A stretch of 64,000 bases of DNA from Sediminibacterium sp. (GCF_030695065.1 NZ_JAUYTR010000023.1:496001-560000); one strand, 5' to 3'. Counted from the stretch's first letter, positions 25,169 to 34,507 are shown. The notes: generated by a model not told the origin, from the letters alone. Translations and numbers: made by a program.

Positions 25169-26292
25169 TGCACAAATTGAATGCAAACCGGTCTTCCAAC
25201 TGATATTCTATTTCCAGTATCATTGAGTAATCCTGTAGTCTTGTTTCTCTTAAATACAACTATTTCGTTGCTGTTTTGATTGGCTGCCAATAAAAAATTT
25301 CCTGTAGGGTCAATGGCAAAATTTCGTGGTGCTAATCCAAGAGTAGACTGCGATCCAACCCAAGCCAGCAAACCATTTGAAGCAACTTTAAAAATAGCTA
25401 AATCATTATAATCTACTCTATTGGAAGCGTATAAAAATTTTCCGTCTGGCGATAAATGAATATCTGCAGCACCAGATTTTTTATCGGTCACCTTATCAAA
25501 CATATTTATCTGTTGCATTTTTTTTAGTTTCCCCTTTTTAAACGACAATACAGTAACTGATCCTGTTAACTCTTGAACAGCATATACTAAGGGTTTAGTG
25601 GGATGAAAACTAATATGTCTTGGTCCATCTCCTGGATTACAATTAAACACTGATACAGGATTTTCTGATAAAGGTTTGGTTGGATTATTTAAATCAACCG
25701 CATAAACAGCAATTTCATCGGTACCTAAATCTTGAACCACTAAATATTTTTCATCTGGAGATAAAACAGCTGAATGTACATGCGCTTTTTCTTGCCTTGA
25801 TTTATTTGTGCTGCTTCCAACATGTTGAATAGTTTGTTTTTCATTGCTTAAACTTCCATCTTTATTAATAGCTATAGCACTTAAATTTCCTCCAGAATAA
25901 TTAGAAACAAAAACAAAGCGATTTGTACGATCGGTACTTATATGGCAAGGATGGTCTCCACCTGACAAAACAGTGTTTAGTAATTTAAATTCTCCCGTTG
26001 TTTTATTGAACGCAAATGCAGAAACAGATCCGCTTCCTCTTCCTAATTCATTTACTGAATAAATAAATTGATGATTTGTAGAAGGAACTAAAAAAGAGGG
26101 CTCTTCTGCTTTTTGCTTGCTTATTGCTTTTGATGAACCATCTGCATTAAATTGATAATAATAAATTCCTTCACTATTTCCTGCATTAGTATAAGTGCCA
26201 ATCAATACTTTATAGTTTAGTTGATTGTTTTGTGCAAAGGAAAAAAACGTACAAACTGATAGGATTAATGTATGGAGCATTCTATTTTTCAT
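25165..26292 (-). CDS. Lactonase-family seven-bladed beta-propeller protein (YbhE/6-phosphogluconolactonase type)
   Basis: 375 residues with signal peptide MKNRMLHTLILSVCTFFSFAQ, so it acts in the periplasm or outside. Propeller blades show the family strings YKVLIGTYTNAGNSEGIYYY, CHISTDRTNRFVFVSNYSGG, GPRHISFHPTKPLVYAVQEL and LAPRNFAIDPTGNFLLAANQ. Related cytoplasmic enzymes hydrolyse 6-phosphogluconolactone, but exported Bacteroidota members have unproven substrates. It is monocistronic, converging on the helicase gene with a shared CTAG stop region. Confidence 0.88.
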   Translation of the reverse strand: MKNRMLHTLILSVCTFFSFAQNNQLNYKVLIGTYTNAGNSEGIYYYQFNADGSSKAISKQKAEEPSFLVPSTNHQFIYSVNELGRGSGSVSAFAFNKTTGEFKLLNTVLSGGDHPCHISTDRTNRFVFVSNYSGGNLSAIAINKDGSLSNEKQTIQHVGSSTNKSRQEKAHVHSAVLSPDEKYLVVQDLGTDEIAVYAVDLNNPTKPLSENPVSVFNCNPGDGPRHISFHPTKPLVYAVQELTGSVTVLSFKKGKLKKMQQINMFDKVTDKKSGAADIHLSPDGKFLYASNRVDYNDLAIFKVASNGLLAWVGSQSTLGLAPRNFAIDPTGNFLLAANQNSNEIVVFKRNKTTGLLNDTGNRISVGRPVCIQFVH

Positions 26293-26413
26293 AATCTAGC
26301 TTCTTGAGCATAAATATAAATGCTTTATTGCTAAAAGAAGAGTACATCAATGTTACATATGTTACTCATGGCCTGTTTTTGCTGGTCTACTTTTGTATTC
26401 TTAAATAAGAAAT

Positions 26414-27721
26414 ATGAAGGTATTAGCGGTTATTTTATTATTTAGTGCATCATTTTTTTCAACTCAAGCACAAGTATCTCCTACTTCAATACAACTAAAT
26501 GAAGCCCTAGAATTAGCGCAAAAAGCCAATCAACAAATACGATTGGCAAAAATTGATGAGCAGATTGCAGGAGCTAATCTTAAGCAAACAGAAGCTATTT
26601 GGTTGCCCCAATTAAATCTTTCTTACACTGCAATGAATACCAATAATCCATTGAATGCTTTTGGTTTTAAGTTGCAACAAGCCAATGTAACAGCAGCCGA
26701 TTTTAATCCTGCTTTACTGAATAACCCTGGCGCAACTCCTAACTATTTAACACAGCTTAGTCTTCAACAACCCATTATTAATATGGATATGTTGTACATG
26801 AGAAAAGCAGCAGAAAAGCAAACAGAAGTTATAGCGTTACAAACAAAAAGAACTACTGAAGCAGTGAAACTTCAGGTTACACAAGTGTATTTGAATCTTC
26901 AATTTTTATATTCAGCAGAAGCGGTAACTAAAACTGCACTTGCAACAGTCCAATCTATTTACAGCTTTACAAAAAACAGATTTGATCAGGGATTGATGCA
27001 AAAATCGGATTTGTTGAATGTGGAAGTACAAGTTAAAAATGTAGAAACTCAGTTGAATGATATTCAATCTAAAATTGCATCAGCATCAGATCAACTTGGT
27101 TTATTGATGAATCAGCCAAAAGGCATTGTTTATGTAACAAGCACATTAGTTTTAGCATTACCTACTACAATGGTGAAAACTATTCCTACTGACAGATCAG
27201 ATTTTAAAGCAATGGAAACCGGATTAGGCATTTATGATATTTCTATTAAAGGAACCAAAATGAGTTGGTTACCAAGGTTGAATGCTTTTGCCAATTATCA
27301 GTTGAATGATAAGAAAGCCTTGGGTTTTAATGCTGGTTCTTATTTTGCTGGTGTACAACTGTCTTGGGATATTTTAAAAGGGAATCAAACTAAAAATAAA
27401 GCAGCTACTCAAATAATTGAAAAGAGTAAACTGAAAGAGCAGTATAATTCAAGACTAGACCAAGAGCAAGTAGCATTACAAAGTGCGTTACGTAATCTTA
27501 AAGATGCTCAATATAAATATAGACAATTGCAAAAATCTATTGAGCAAGCCGAAGAAGCCTTGCGTATTCTACAAAATAGGTATCAACAAGGGTTGGTAAG
27601 CACCAATGATATTTTATTGGCACAAACTCAATTAGCGCAACAAAAATTGATGCAAGCTGAAGCAAAGTTGGCAGAATATTCTGCAATTAATTATTATGAT
27701 TTTTTAACTACAGTACAATAA
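26414..27721 (+). CDS. TolC-family outer-membrane efflux protein
   Basis: 435 residues with signal peptide (MKVLAVILLFSASFFSTQAQ). Two long helical repeats carry the family pattern LNEALELAQKANQQIRLAK and LKDAQYKYRQLQKSIEQAEEALRILQNRYQQGLVSTNDIL, with an amphipathic strand region between (NLSYTAMNTNNPLNAFGF). It would form the trimeric outer-membrane duct for the pump encoded downstream. First gene of a five-gene operon. A TAnnTTTG box (TACTTTTG, 26388-26395) lies 18 bases upstream of the ATG, without a clear -33 partner. Confidence 0.93.
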   Translation: MKVLAVILLFSASFFSTQAQVSPTSIQLNEALELAQKANQQIRLAKIDEQIAGANLKQTEAIWLPQLNLSYTAMNTNNPLNAFGFKLQQANVTAADFNPALLNNPGATPNYLTQLSLQQPIINMDMLYMRKAAEKQTEVIALQTKRTTEAVKLQVTQVYLNLQFLYSAEAVTKTALATVQSIYSFTKNRFDQGLMQKSDLLNVEVQVKNVETQLNDIQSKIASASDQLGLLMNQPKGIVYVTSTLVLALPTTMVKTIPTDRSDFKAMETGLGIYDISIKGTKMSWLPRLNAFANYQLNDKKALGFNAGSYFAGVQLSWDILKGNQTKNKAATQIIEKSKLKEQYNSRLDQEQVALQSALRNLKDAQYKYRQLQKSIEQAEEALRILQNRYQQGLVSTNDILLAQTQLAQQKLMQAEAKLAEYSAINYYDFLTTVQ

Positions 27722-27739
27722 TTTCTAAATAGTATTAAA

Positions 27740-28843
27740 ATGAATTTCAAACTAAAAACACTATCTGTTATTGCATTAATTGCAACCATTACAGTAAGTT
27801 CTTGTAGTCAAAAGGAACAAAAAACTGCCACTGTAATTGATAAGCCTATTGAAGTGAAAGTTTCAAGTGCTGGAGTAAAGTCTGCAAATGGAAAAATTGA
27901 AGTAACAGGCCAAGTGGAAGGTATACAGTCTGCTAATATTTCAACAAGAGTAATGGGAACCATTACAAGTATGCGTGTAAAAGCAGGCGATCAAGTTAAA
28001 GCAGGGCAAGTATTATTTACCATTAATGCTGCAGATATTAAAGCCAAAACAGCGCAAACTGGAGCTATGATAGCTCAAGCAGATGCTGCAATGCAATCTG
28101 CAAAGAAAGATTATGAGCGGTATACTGCATTATATAAACAGCAGAGTGCAACATCAAAAGAATTGGAACAAATTACGCTTCAATATAAATCGGCTCAAGC
28201 CAATTTGGAGGTCATGAAGCAAATGAAAAATGAAGTAAATGCAAATTTATCATACACTACAGTTACTGCTCCATTTGCAGGAGTCATTTCACAAAAATTA
28301 GCTGAAACAGGAAGTATAGCTAGCCCAGGTATGCCTGTTTTAACATTGGAACAAACAGGAAATCTTCAAGTAAGTGCATTAGTACCTGAGAATATGATTT
28401 CTTCTATTGCTGTAGGTAATGTAGTAGATATGACTATTAATGCTGCTGAAAAAAAGCTAATTGGTAAAATTGTTCAAATTAATACTTCTTCTCAATTTAC
28501 CGGTGGTCAATATGTTGTTAAGATAAGTTTACCTACAGCTGAAACGAAAAAACTGTATTCAGGTATGTATGTAAATATAGAAATACCTATAAAGGAATCA
28601 TCTATTCATACTGTTGAAAATAATGCAGTAACTGTTCCAGAAAATAGTATTGTATACAAAGACCAGCTAACTGGATTATATACTGCAACAGCAGAAAATA
28701 CTGCTCTACTAAGATGGGTAAGATTAGGTAAAAAACAAGCTGGTCAAGTTGAAGTGCTTTCAGGGCTTTCAGCTGGTGAACAATTTATTTTGAGCGCTGA
28801 TGGTAAATTATACAATGGTGCCCCTATCAAATTCGTAAAATAA
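27740..28843 (+). CDS. RND efflux periplasmic adaptor lipoprotein
   Basis: 367-residue HlyD/AcrA-type adaptor. A lipobox ends at Cys22 (TVSSCSQKEQ), so it is likely a lipoprotein. The lipoyl halves are GTITSMRVKAGDQVKAGQVLF (about 73-93) and TVTAPFAGVISQKLAETGS, separated by an alpha-hairpin rich in Ala/Gln/Lys. The beta-barrel and membrane-proximal domains follow to residue 367. It is 18 bases from the TolC gene and 25 bases from the pump gene. Complete tripartite system with its neighbours. Confidence 0.94.
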   Translation: MNFKLKTLSVIALIATITVSSCSQKEQKTATVIDKPIEVKVSSAGVKSANGKIEVTGQVEGIQSANISTRVMGTITSMRVKAGDQVKAGQVLFTINAADIKAKTAQTGAMIAQADAAMQSAKKDYERYTALYKQQSATSKELEQITLQYKSAQANLEVMKQMKNEVNANLSYTTVTAPFAGVISQKLAETGSIASPGMPVLTLEQTGNLQVSALVPENMISSIAVGNVVDMTINAAEKKLIGKIVQINTSSQFTGGQYVVKISLPTAETKKLYSGMYVNIEIPIKESSIHTVENNAVTVPENSIVYKDQLTGLYTATAENTALLRWVRLGKKQAGQVEVLSGLSAGEQFILSADGKLYNGAPIKFVK

Positions 28844-28868
28844 AAAAAGGCTAAAAAAATACTATACA

Positions 28869-31800
28869 ATGGAAAAAGGATTATCAGGTAATATAGCAAA
28901 AGCCTTTCTGCAATCTAAGCTTACCATTTTATTAATGGTTGCATTTTTATTGATTGGTGGATACAGCACTATGCTGATGCCAAGAGAGGAAGAGCCTCAA
29001 ATTCAAGTACCAATGGCAGATATCTTTATTGCCTATCCTGGTGCTAGCCCCAAAGAAGTAGAAACCAAAGTTTCTGCTCCATTAGAAAAAGTGATTTCTA
29101 ATATAAAGGGGGTTGAATATGTTTATTCTACTTCAATGAGTGGACAATCCATGTTGATTGTACAATTTTTAGTAGGCGAAGATGTAGAAAGATCGCTGGT
29201 AAAGCTGTACAGTGAGATCATGAAGAATATGGATAAAATGCCCCAGGGTGTTAGCATGCCATTAGTAAAAACAAGGGCAATTGATGATGTTCCTGTATTG
29301 GGGTTAACCTTATGGGGAGAGCAATACGACGACCATCGTTTAAAACTAATAGCACAAGAACTTTCTAACGAATTAAAAAAATCAAATGACGTTGCCGATA
29401 TAAATATCATTGGCGGTAGATCAAAAGAAATTAAGGTTGAACTCAGTAAATCATTAATGGCTGCTAATCGGGTTGATTTTTTAACGATATCAAAAGCAAT
29501 AGGTGGGGCCAATACACAAAGTGAAAGCGGTTCATTTTATAAAAATGATTCAGCATTTTCAGTATTAACAGGAAACTTTTTAAGTTCTGCAGAAGATGTT
29601 GCTTCACTAGTAATAGGGATGAATGGGGGTTCACCTGTTTATTTAAAGCAAGTTGCCAATGTTACAGAGTCTCCTATAACTGCCAATCAGTATGTGTTTT
29701 ATGGATACGGCAATGCCGATACCCTCGGGTTAAAAAAATACAAGTCTGCATATCCTGCAGTAACCCTAGCAATTGCTAAGAAAAGAGGCGCAGATGCAAT
29801 GAAATTGTCTGAGAATGTATTATCAAAAATTGAACATCTAAAAAAAGACCTAATACCATCAGACTTACAAGTAACTGCTACCAGAAATTATGGCGAATCT
29901 GCTTCACATAAAGTATCAGAATTATTGTTTCACTTATTTATTTCAATAGTGGTGGTTACTTTATTTGTAATGCTCGCAATGGGATGGAGAGGTGGATTAG
30001 TCGTTTTTCTTTCGGTGCCAGTAACTTTTGCATTAACACTATTTAGTTATTATGCAATGGACTATACACTAAATAGAATTACACTGTTTGCACTAGTATT
30101 TATTACAGGAATAGTTGTAGATGATTCCATCATTATTGCAGAGAACATGCATAGGCATTTTAAAATGCGAAAATTGCCACCATTGCAAGCAGCTATTTAT
30201 GCAATCAATGAGGTAGGTAATCCCACCATTTTAGCCACATTTACGGTAGTAGCAGCTGTGCTTCCGATGGCATTTGTTTCAGGATTAATGGGTCCATATA
30301 TGAGTCCTATGCCTATTGGAGCTTCTATAGCAATGTTATTATCATTAATAGTAGCGCTTACCTTAACCCCCTACTTAGGATATATCTTTTTACGTGAAAA
30401 AGAAAAGAAAGACGGTACTAAAGACAATCATTCACATACTAGCTTGGAAGCTTCTGGAATTTATAAAATTTATAAATCTTTTATACATCCCATGCTAGAA
30501 GTTAGATGGAAACGTTGGGCCTTTATTTCAGGAACTGTTGTGGTTTTATTAGCCAGTATGGTACTGTTTTATACAAAATCTGTAGCAGTTAAAATGTTGC
30601 CTTTCGATAATAAAAATGAATTTCAAGTGGTGATTGATATGCCTGAGGGAACTACTTTAGAAAAGACCAATACTGTTGCAGGAGAAATAGCTGCATATAT
30701 TGCAAAGCAGCCCATGGTAAAAAATTATCAGGGATATATTGGAACAGCAGGACCAATCAGTTTTAATGGATTAGTAAGGCATTATGATTTAAGAAGAGGC
30801 GATAATGTAGCAGATATACAAGTGAACTTAGTAGATAAAACAGAAAGATCTATTCAAAGCCATGATATTGCTAAGCAAATGCGTGCACCTATTCAGAAAA
30901 TAGCTGCAAAATATCATGCTAACGTAAAATTAGTAGAAGTACCTCCAGGACCTCCAGTACTTTCAACTTTGGTTGCAGAAATTTATGGCCCTAATTATCA
31001 AGAGCAATTTAAAATTGCGGCCCAAATTGAAAAACTATTTAGGAGTACCACTGATGTTGTTGATGCAGATTGGATGGTAGAAGATGACCAATACGAATAT
31101 AAGTTTACTGTAGATAAAGAGAAGGCGATGCGGTATGGTGTTGCTACAGCTCAAGTAAATGCCATTGTATCAGGAGGAATTTCAGGAATGCCAGTGGGAG
31201 TAATTAGTTCACCTAATAGCTATAATCAAGTCCCCATCAAATTGCAGCTTAAAGAAGAAGATAAATCTGGTGTAAATGAAGTATTGGCATTAACTGTTAC
31301 TGGAATGCAAGGGAATGTTGTACCATTAAGAGATATTGTAAATGTAAACAGACAACTTAAAGAGAAAAGTATTTTCAGAAAAAATCAAAAAGAAGTAGTG
31401 TATGTAATGGCTGATATGGCTGGTGGTTTAGAAAGCCCTTTCTATGCCATTTCAAGAATGTCTGATAGTATTCCACAATTAAAAATTCCCGCAGGATATA
31501 CGTTAAAAGAAGAGTACACACAACAACCAGAAACTCAAGATAACTATTCATTGAAATGGGATGGAGAATGGCAAATTACCTATGAAGTTTTCCGTGATTT
31601 AGGAATTGCATTTGCTGCTGTTATCTTAATTATTTATATGTTGATTGTAGGTTGGTTTCAAAACTTTACTGTTCCATTGGTTATGTTAGCAGCAATACCA
31701 TTAAGCTTGGTTGGAATCATTTTAGGACACTGGTTAATGGATGCCTATTTTACTGCTACTTCTATGATTGGTTTTATTGCATTGGCTGGTGTAATGGTCA

Positions 31801-32072
31801 GAAACTCAATACTACTAATTGACTTTATCAATATCAGATTAGAGGAAGGAATTCCATTAAAGCAAGCAATAATTGAAGCAGGTGCAGTAAGAACAACACC
31901 TATTCTATTAACCGCTGGTGCGGTAGTATTAGGAGCAGTTATCATTCTATTTGATCCAATTTTCCAAGGCTTAGCTATTTCTTTAATGGGAGGAACCATC
32001 ACTTCTACATTTTTAACCTTATTAGTTGTGCCATTGCTTTATTATAAAATGAAGCGCAATAAAGTAAAATAA
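28869..32072 (+). CDS. RND efflux permease
   Basis: 1,067-residue full-length RND pump with 12 predicted helices and two large periplasmic loops. The proton-relay motif GIVVDDSIIIAENMHRH lies in helix 4 with the DD pair. The C-terminal half repeats the fold (IALAGVMVRNSILLIDFINIR). The sequence lies between the HAE1 and NolG/CzcA branches, so drug or organic solute versus metal substrate cannot be decided. Two small genes follow at once, at 6- and 6-base spacings. Together with 26414-28843 it makes a complete tripartite exporter. Confidence 0.94.
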   Translation: MEKGLSGNIAKAFLQSKLTILLMVAFLLIGGYSTMLMPREEEPQIQVPMADIFIAYPGASPKEVETKVSAPLEKVISNIKGVEYVYSTSMSGQSMLIVQFLVGEDVERSLVKLYSEIMKNMDKMPQGVSMPLVKTRAIDDVPVLGLTLWGEQYDDHRLKLIAQELSNELKKSNDVADINIIGGRSKEIKVELSKSLMAANRVDFLTISKAIGGANTQSESGSFYKNDSAFSVLTGNFLSSAEDVASLVIGMNGGSPVYLKQVANVTESPITANQYVFYGYGNADTLGLKKYKSAYPAVTLAIAKKRGADAMKLSENVLSKIEHLKKDLIPSDLQVTATRNYGESASHKVSELLFHLFISIVVVTLFVMLAMGWRGGLVVFLSVPVTFALTLFSYYAMDYTLNRITLFALVFITGIVVDDSIIIAENMHRHFKMRKLPPLQAAIYAINEVGNPTILATFTVVAAVLPMAFVSGLMGPYMSPMPIGASIAMLLSLIVALTLTPYLGYIFLREKEKKDGTKDNHSHTSLEASGIYKIYKSFIHPMLEVRWKRWAFISGTVVVLLASMVLFYTKSVAVKMLPFDNKNEFQVVIDMPEGTTLEKTNTVAGEIAAYIAKQPMVKNYQGYIGTAGPISFNGLVRHYDLRRGDNVADIQVNLVDKTERSIQSHDIAKQMRAPIQKIAAKYHANVKLVEVPPGPPVLSTLVAEIYGPNYQEQFKIAAQIEKLFRSTTDVVDADWMVEDDQYEYKFTVDKEKAMRYGVATAQVNAIVSGGISGMPVGVISSPNSYNQVPIKLQLKEEDKSGVNEVLALTVTGMQGNVVPLRDIVNVNRQLKEKSIFRKNQKEVVYVMADMAGGLESPFYAISRMSDSIPQLKIPAGYTLKEEYTQQPETQDNYSLKWDGEWQITYEVFRDLGIAFAAVILIIYMLIVGWFQNFTVPLVMLAAIPLSLVGIILGHWLMDAYFTATSMIGFIALAGVMVRNSILLIDFINIRLEEGIPLKQAIIEAGAVRTTPILLTAGAVVLGAVIILFDPIFQGLAISLMGGTITSTFLTLLVVPLLYYKMKRNKVK

Positions 32073-32077
32073 AACTT

Positions 32078-32392
32078 ATGAAATTACTTATTATAACAGC
32101 AGTAAAAGAATACAGTAAGTCTGTTGAAAAAATTTTGAAAGACGCAGCAGTCACTGTTTTTAGCGTTACCGATACTATCGGTGTAAAGAATAGTCCTGAT
32201 GATTATTTGTTAGACGATTGGTTTGGTTCTGATGATGGTAATAAATATGATTCAGTTTTTATTTTTAGCTTTTGTACCACTTCAGCAGCAGATAAAGTAA
32301 TTGAATTGATTGAATTATATAATGCTCAGTCTGAAGACAACCAGTTTCCCATTAGGGCATTTGTTGTACCAGTAGAAAAATCAACTAAATAA
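32078..32392 (+). CDS. Small cytoplasmic protein in efflux operon, P-II/ferredoxin-fold-like
   Basis: 104 residues, no signal or membrane helix. The strand-helix-strand order (MKLLIITAVKEYSKSVEKILKDA, VTVFSVTDTIG, SVFIFSFCTTSAADKVIELI, PIRAFVVPVEK) suggests an alpha/beta ferredoxin-like fold of the P-II/DUF3240 type, which occurs as small partners of export operons. The family name is uncertain. Its position 6 bases after the permease stop implies co-translation. It might sense substrate or regulate pump activity, but this is inference from context only. Confidence 0.6.
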   Translation: MKLLIITAVKEYSKSVEKILKDAAVTVFSVTDTIGVKNSPDDYLLDDWFGSDDGNKYDSVFIFSFCTTSAADKVIELIELYNAQSEDNQFPIRAFVVPVEKSTK

Positions 32393-32398
32393 AATAAT

Positions 32399-32617
32399 AT
32401 GAAAGAGAGAATAGTAAGGGCAGTAGCTGGTACTTTTGTTTTAACCAGTATATCACTCGCTTATTTTGTACATATCAATTGGTTATTACTGGCAGCTTTT
32501 GTAGGGCTGAATTTATTACAGTCTTCATTTACTAAGTTTTGTCCACTTGAGTGTATATTAGATAGAGCCGGTATTGGAAAAGAACCCAAAGCAGGTTGTT
32601 GTATTACTGCTTCTTAA
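32399..32617 (+). CDS. DUF2892 / YgaP-transmembrane-like small membrane protein
   Basis: 72 residues with two hydrophobic segments (about 8-25 and 27-44) and a cysteine-bearing tail FCPLECILDRAGIGKE ending in GCC. This is the pattern of the DUF2892 inner-membrane domain found at the C-terminus of rhodanese YgaP and as stand-alone proteins. It ends the efflux operon, 6 bases after the previous gene. The cysteines could bind metal or sulfur species, which would point to a metal- or thiol-related export cargo, but this is not shown by the sequence. Confidence 0.7.
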   Translation: MKERIVRAVAGTFVLTSISLAYFVHINWLLLAAFVGLNLLQSSFTKFCPLECILDRAGIGKEPKAGCCITAS

Positions 32618-32654
32618 AGAATTAATTGTTTACATTCAGGTAAATTTCACTTGA

Positions 32655-33242
32655 ATGAATGACAACGATAAGCAAAGTAGTTTATTGAAAAAGGAACGAC
32701 TTTTCAATAAAATAGCTGTTGATAAGCAAAGTTCATTCTTAGTTACCTGGTGGCTAGCAATTGCACAATTACTTAAGGATGGCAATTGTGTTTGGGAACT
32801 AGAATACCTAGATGTAATAGCAGACTCTCAATATGAATTTTGGATAGAAAAGCTGAATCAAGATCCTTGGTCTAGCTTTTCTTTTTCTAGATCTGTAATA
32901 CAAATTGGAGATAAATATTGGGTTCATGAAATGCTTTATTTGAAGTATCCGAGTATGCTGCCATTGCGATATTTGCCTGATTTGGAAAAATTTTGTTCTA
33001 AATCCAATGATTATATAGGAGTTTTTAAAGAAATCATTGCTCGGTTATTGCTGAATAATCAGGCTGTTTTCTTATTTTATATTAGAATGAACCCCGTTAT
33101 TAAAATAAACTTGTATGATTTACTTATACTAAATCTTGAAGCAATTTTACCAGAAGAGGAAGATGTGGCTATAATGGCAATTGATGGGAGCTGGCTAATT
33201 TTTAAATCTATGGAAGGAGAATGGGTTTTCGGGCGTTTATAA
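32655..33242 (+). CDS. Hypothetical soluble protein
   Basis: 195 residues, rich in aromatic residues (WWLAIAQLLKDGNCVWELEYLD, FWIEKLNQDPWSSFSFSRS), no signal peptide or membrane helix. The second half is helical (IIARLLLNNQAVFLFYIRMNPVIK). No family was recognised. The ATG at 32655 is 37 bases after the efflux operon and 100 bases before the tRNA gene. It could be the last gene of the operon or an independent one; nothing decides between these. Confidence 0.5.
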   Translation: MNDNDKQSSLLKKERLFNKIAVDKQSSFLVTWWLAIAQLLKDGNCVWELEYLDVIADSQYEFWIEKLNQDPWSSFSFSRSVIQIGDKYWVHEMLYLKYPSMLPLRYLPDLEKFCSKSNDYIGVFKEIIARLLLNNQAVFLFYIRMNPVIKINLYDLLILNLEAILPEEEDVAIMAIDGSWLIFKSMEGEWVFGRL

Positions 33243-33341
33243 AAGCGTATTTGGCTGAATATTTAAAAAGAAAAATAATCCTACCCAAAATTAACCTCAA
33301 ATCATTATTTTTGCTCCCCTTAAAGAACAGTAATGTTCTTC

Positions 33342-33415
33342 GGGCCTATAGCTCAGTTGGTTAGAGCACCTGACTCATAATCAGGGGGTCCCAGGATCAT
33401 GCCCTGGTGGGCCCA
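33342..33415 (+). tRNA. tRNA with anticodon CAT (tRNA-Ile2 or tRNA-Met)
   Basis: A 74-base cloverleaf: acceptor GGGCCTA with TGGGCCC, D arm AGTTGGTTA, anticodon loop CTCATAA, T arm CCAGG/CCTGG, discriminator A. The acceptor G1-C72 and overall form suggest the lysidine-modified isoleucine type, but elongator methionine is not excluded. The T loop reads ATCATGC, so the usual T54-A58 pair is swapped to A54-T58. The 3' half is part of an attachment-site repeat. A 7-bp hairpin (33323-33340) sits just upstream. Confidence 0.9.
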
Positions 33416-33416
33416 C
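33373..33416 (+). repeat. attL-like 44-bp direct repeat (in tRNA gene)
   Basis: Bases from the anticodon loop to one base beyond the tRNA 3' end are identical to 34630-34673. Only one base (position 33372 versus 34629) separates identity from divergence on the left side. This is the usual structure of a tyrosine-recombinase attachment site in a tRNA gene. Confidence 0.85.
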
Positions 33417-33425
33417 TTGACGATC

Positions 33426-33460
33426 AACCACTTATGATTTGTTTCATAGGTGGTTTTTTC
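33426..33460 (+). terminator. Terminator just inside the element's left end
   Basis: A 12-bp stem (arms 33426-33437 and 33444-33455, one G-T pair) and a T6 run. After integration it replaced the host terminator as the stop signal for the tRNA transcript. Confidence 0.8.
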
Positions 33461-33575
33461 TTTTCGGCCAAGTTCTGGCCATGTTTTGTGTTTTTGAAGG
33501 AAAAGAAGGAATGGAGGTGAGGCAGTAAAAAAATAATAGTAAGATGGACTCCTTAAAAATTAGCGAAGAATAAAA

Positions 33576-34142
33576 TTATAAATATGTTCCAAACATAAGT
33601 AAATAACCATCGGTATCAAAATAACATTTGAGTAAAGTATTTTGATAGCTGATTAATGTGAAAGGAGATGCTGGCGTTCCCTTATTGATTGCAATGATTT
33701 TAAAATTCGATTCAGTTTCAAAGTTTTTTAAATGTAAATTTTTATCAAATAATAAAGAACCAATAAATACTTTACCAGGAAAAGCGACTATTTTATCATT
33801 TCTTCTTTTTTGATCAACTTTACTTTTTTGTATTACAAATGTGCATTCTAAATTTTGGGGTGGTCGATTATACCAACCTAAGCTAATACCTAGATCCTTA
33901 AAAATATAGGTATATCTAAAAGGCTGTTTTGAACGATCTCCTGTAATAGGATCACCTATATGCGCGAAATTACCAGACCAAGATTTACTTCCTAATAATT
34001 CTTCTAATGTAGATTTAGGTGTTGATTTTGAAACAGCAATACTATTGATTGTTATTTTACCTGAGTCATATTGTATAACAGGCAATTGTGCTTTTAACAA
34101 TTGCATGGATATAATAGATATGAACAAACAATAAATACGCAT
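33576..34142 (-). CDS. Exported hypothetical protein, cargo of the tRNA element (DUF7738-like)
   Basis: 188 residues from the ATG at 34142 (a TTG six codons upstream is not required). Signal peptide MRIYCLFISIISMQLLKAQ. The mature part is beta-rich: VIQYDSGKITINSIAVSKST, then YTYIFKDLGISLGWYNRPPQNLECTFVI, then GKVFIGSLLFDKNLHLKNFE. This resembles Bacteroidota DUF7738-type proteins, where related copies are often found in recombining or toxin-associated loci; the assignment is from memory and uncertain. It is the only intact gene inside the attachment repeats. Confidence 0.55.
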   Translation of the reverse strand: MRIYCLFISIISMQLLKAQLPVIQYDSGKITINSIAVSKSTPKSTLEELLGSKSWSGNFAHIGDPITGDRSKQPFRYTYIFKDLGISLGWYNRPPQNLECTFVIQKSKVDQKRRNDKIVAFPGKVFIGSLLFDKNLHLKNFETESNFKIIAINKGTPASPFTLISYQNTLLKCYFDTDGYLLMFGTYL

Positions 34143-34208
34143 TTTTTTGTATGACTTCAAGTAACGTGTACGGTATATTTTGTAGAGAGTTTCTTTATTT
34201 AAATATAG

Positions 34209-34504
34209 GATTTATCTCTATACGGTAAGCTATCTGAGGGATATAGCGAGAGTACTTTCAACAATAAGAGTCATAAAATGGGCCAGCAAATTAACGAAAG
34301 TCTGGCAGAGATTTCCAACAGGTTAAACTTATCAGTGCCACTGAAAGTGCTAGAGATTGCTATGAAACTACCCTAAAACGGGCAGGCAAGTCTAATGACA
34401 TCATTGGCGAGATGCTAGGCCATAGTAATTCTACTGTAACGATGTATTACTTGGCCAGTATGGACTTGGAATCAACATTAGAGATCAATTCAGCACTCTA
34501 TTAA
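34209..34504 (+). pseudogene. Tyrosine recombinase (integrase) C-terminal remnant, frameshifted
   Basis: Two overlapping frames rebuild one protein tail. The first encodes HKMGQQINESLAEISNRLNL before a frame break near 34335. The second continues with TESARDCYETTLKRAGK, then IIGEMLGHSNSTVTMYYLAS and ends at TAA 34502-34504. The LGH-N-TVTMYYLA block is the C-terminal catalytic box (His and Tyr) of Bacteroidota integrases; the arginine in ESARD-Y is the second box. About 300 N-terminal residues, including the first arginine, are missing. It lies next to the right attachment repeat, as expected for an element's own integrase. Confidence 0.85.
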
Positions 34505-34507
34505 TTA

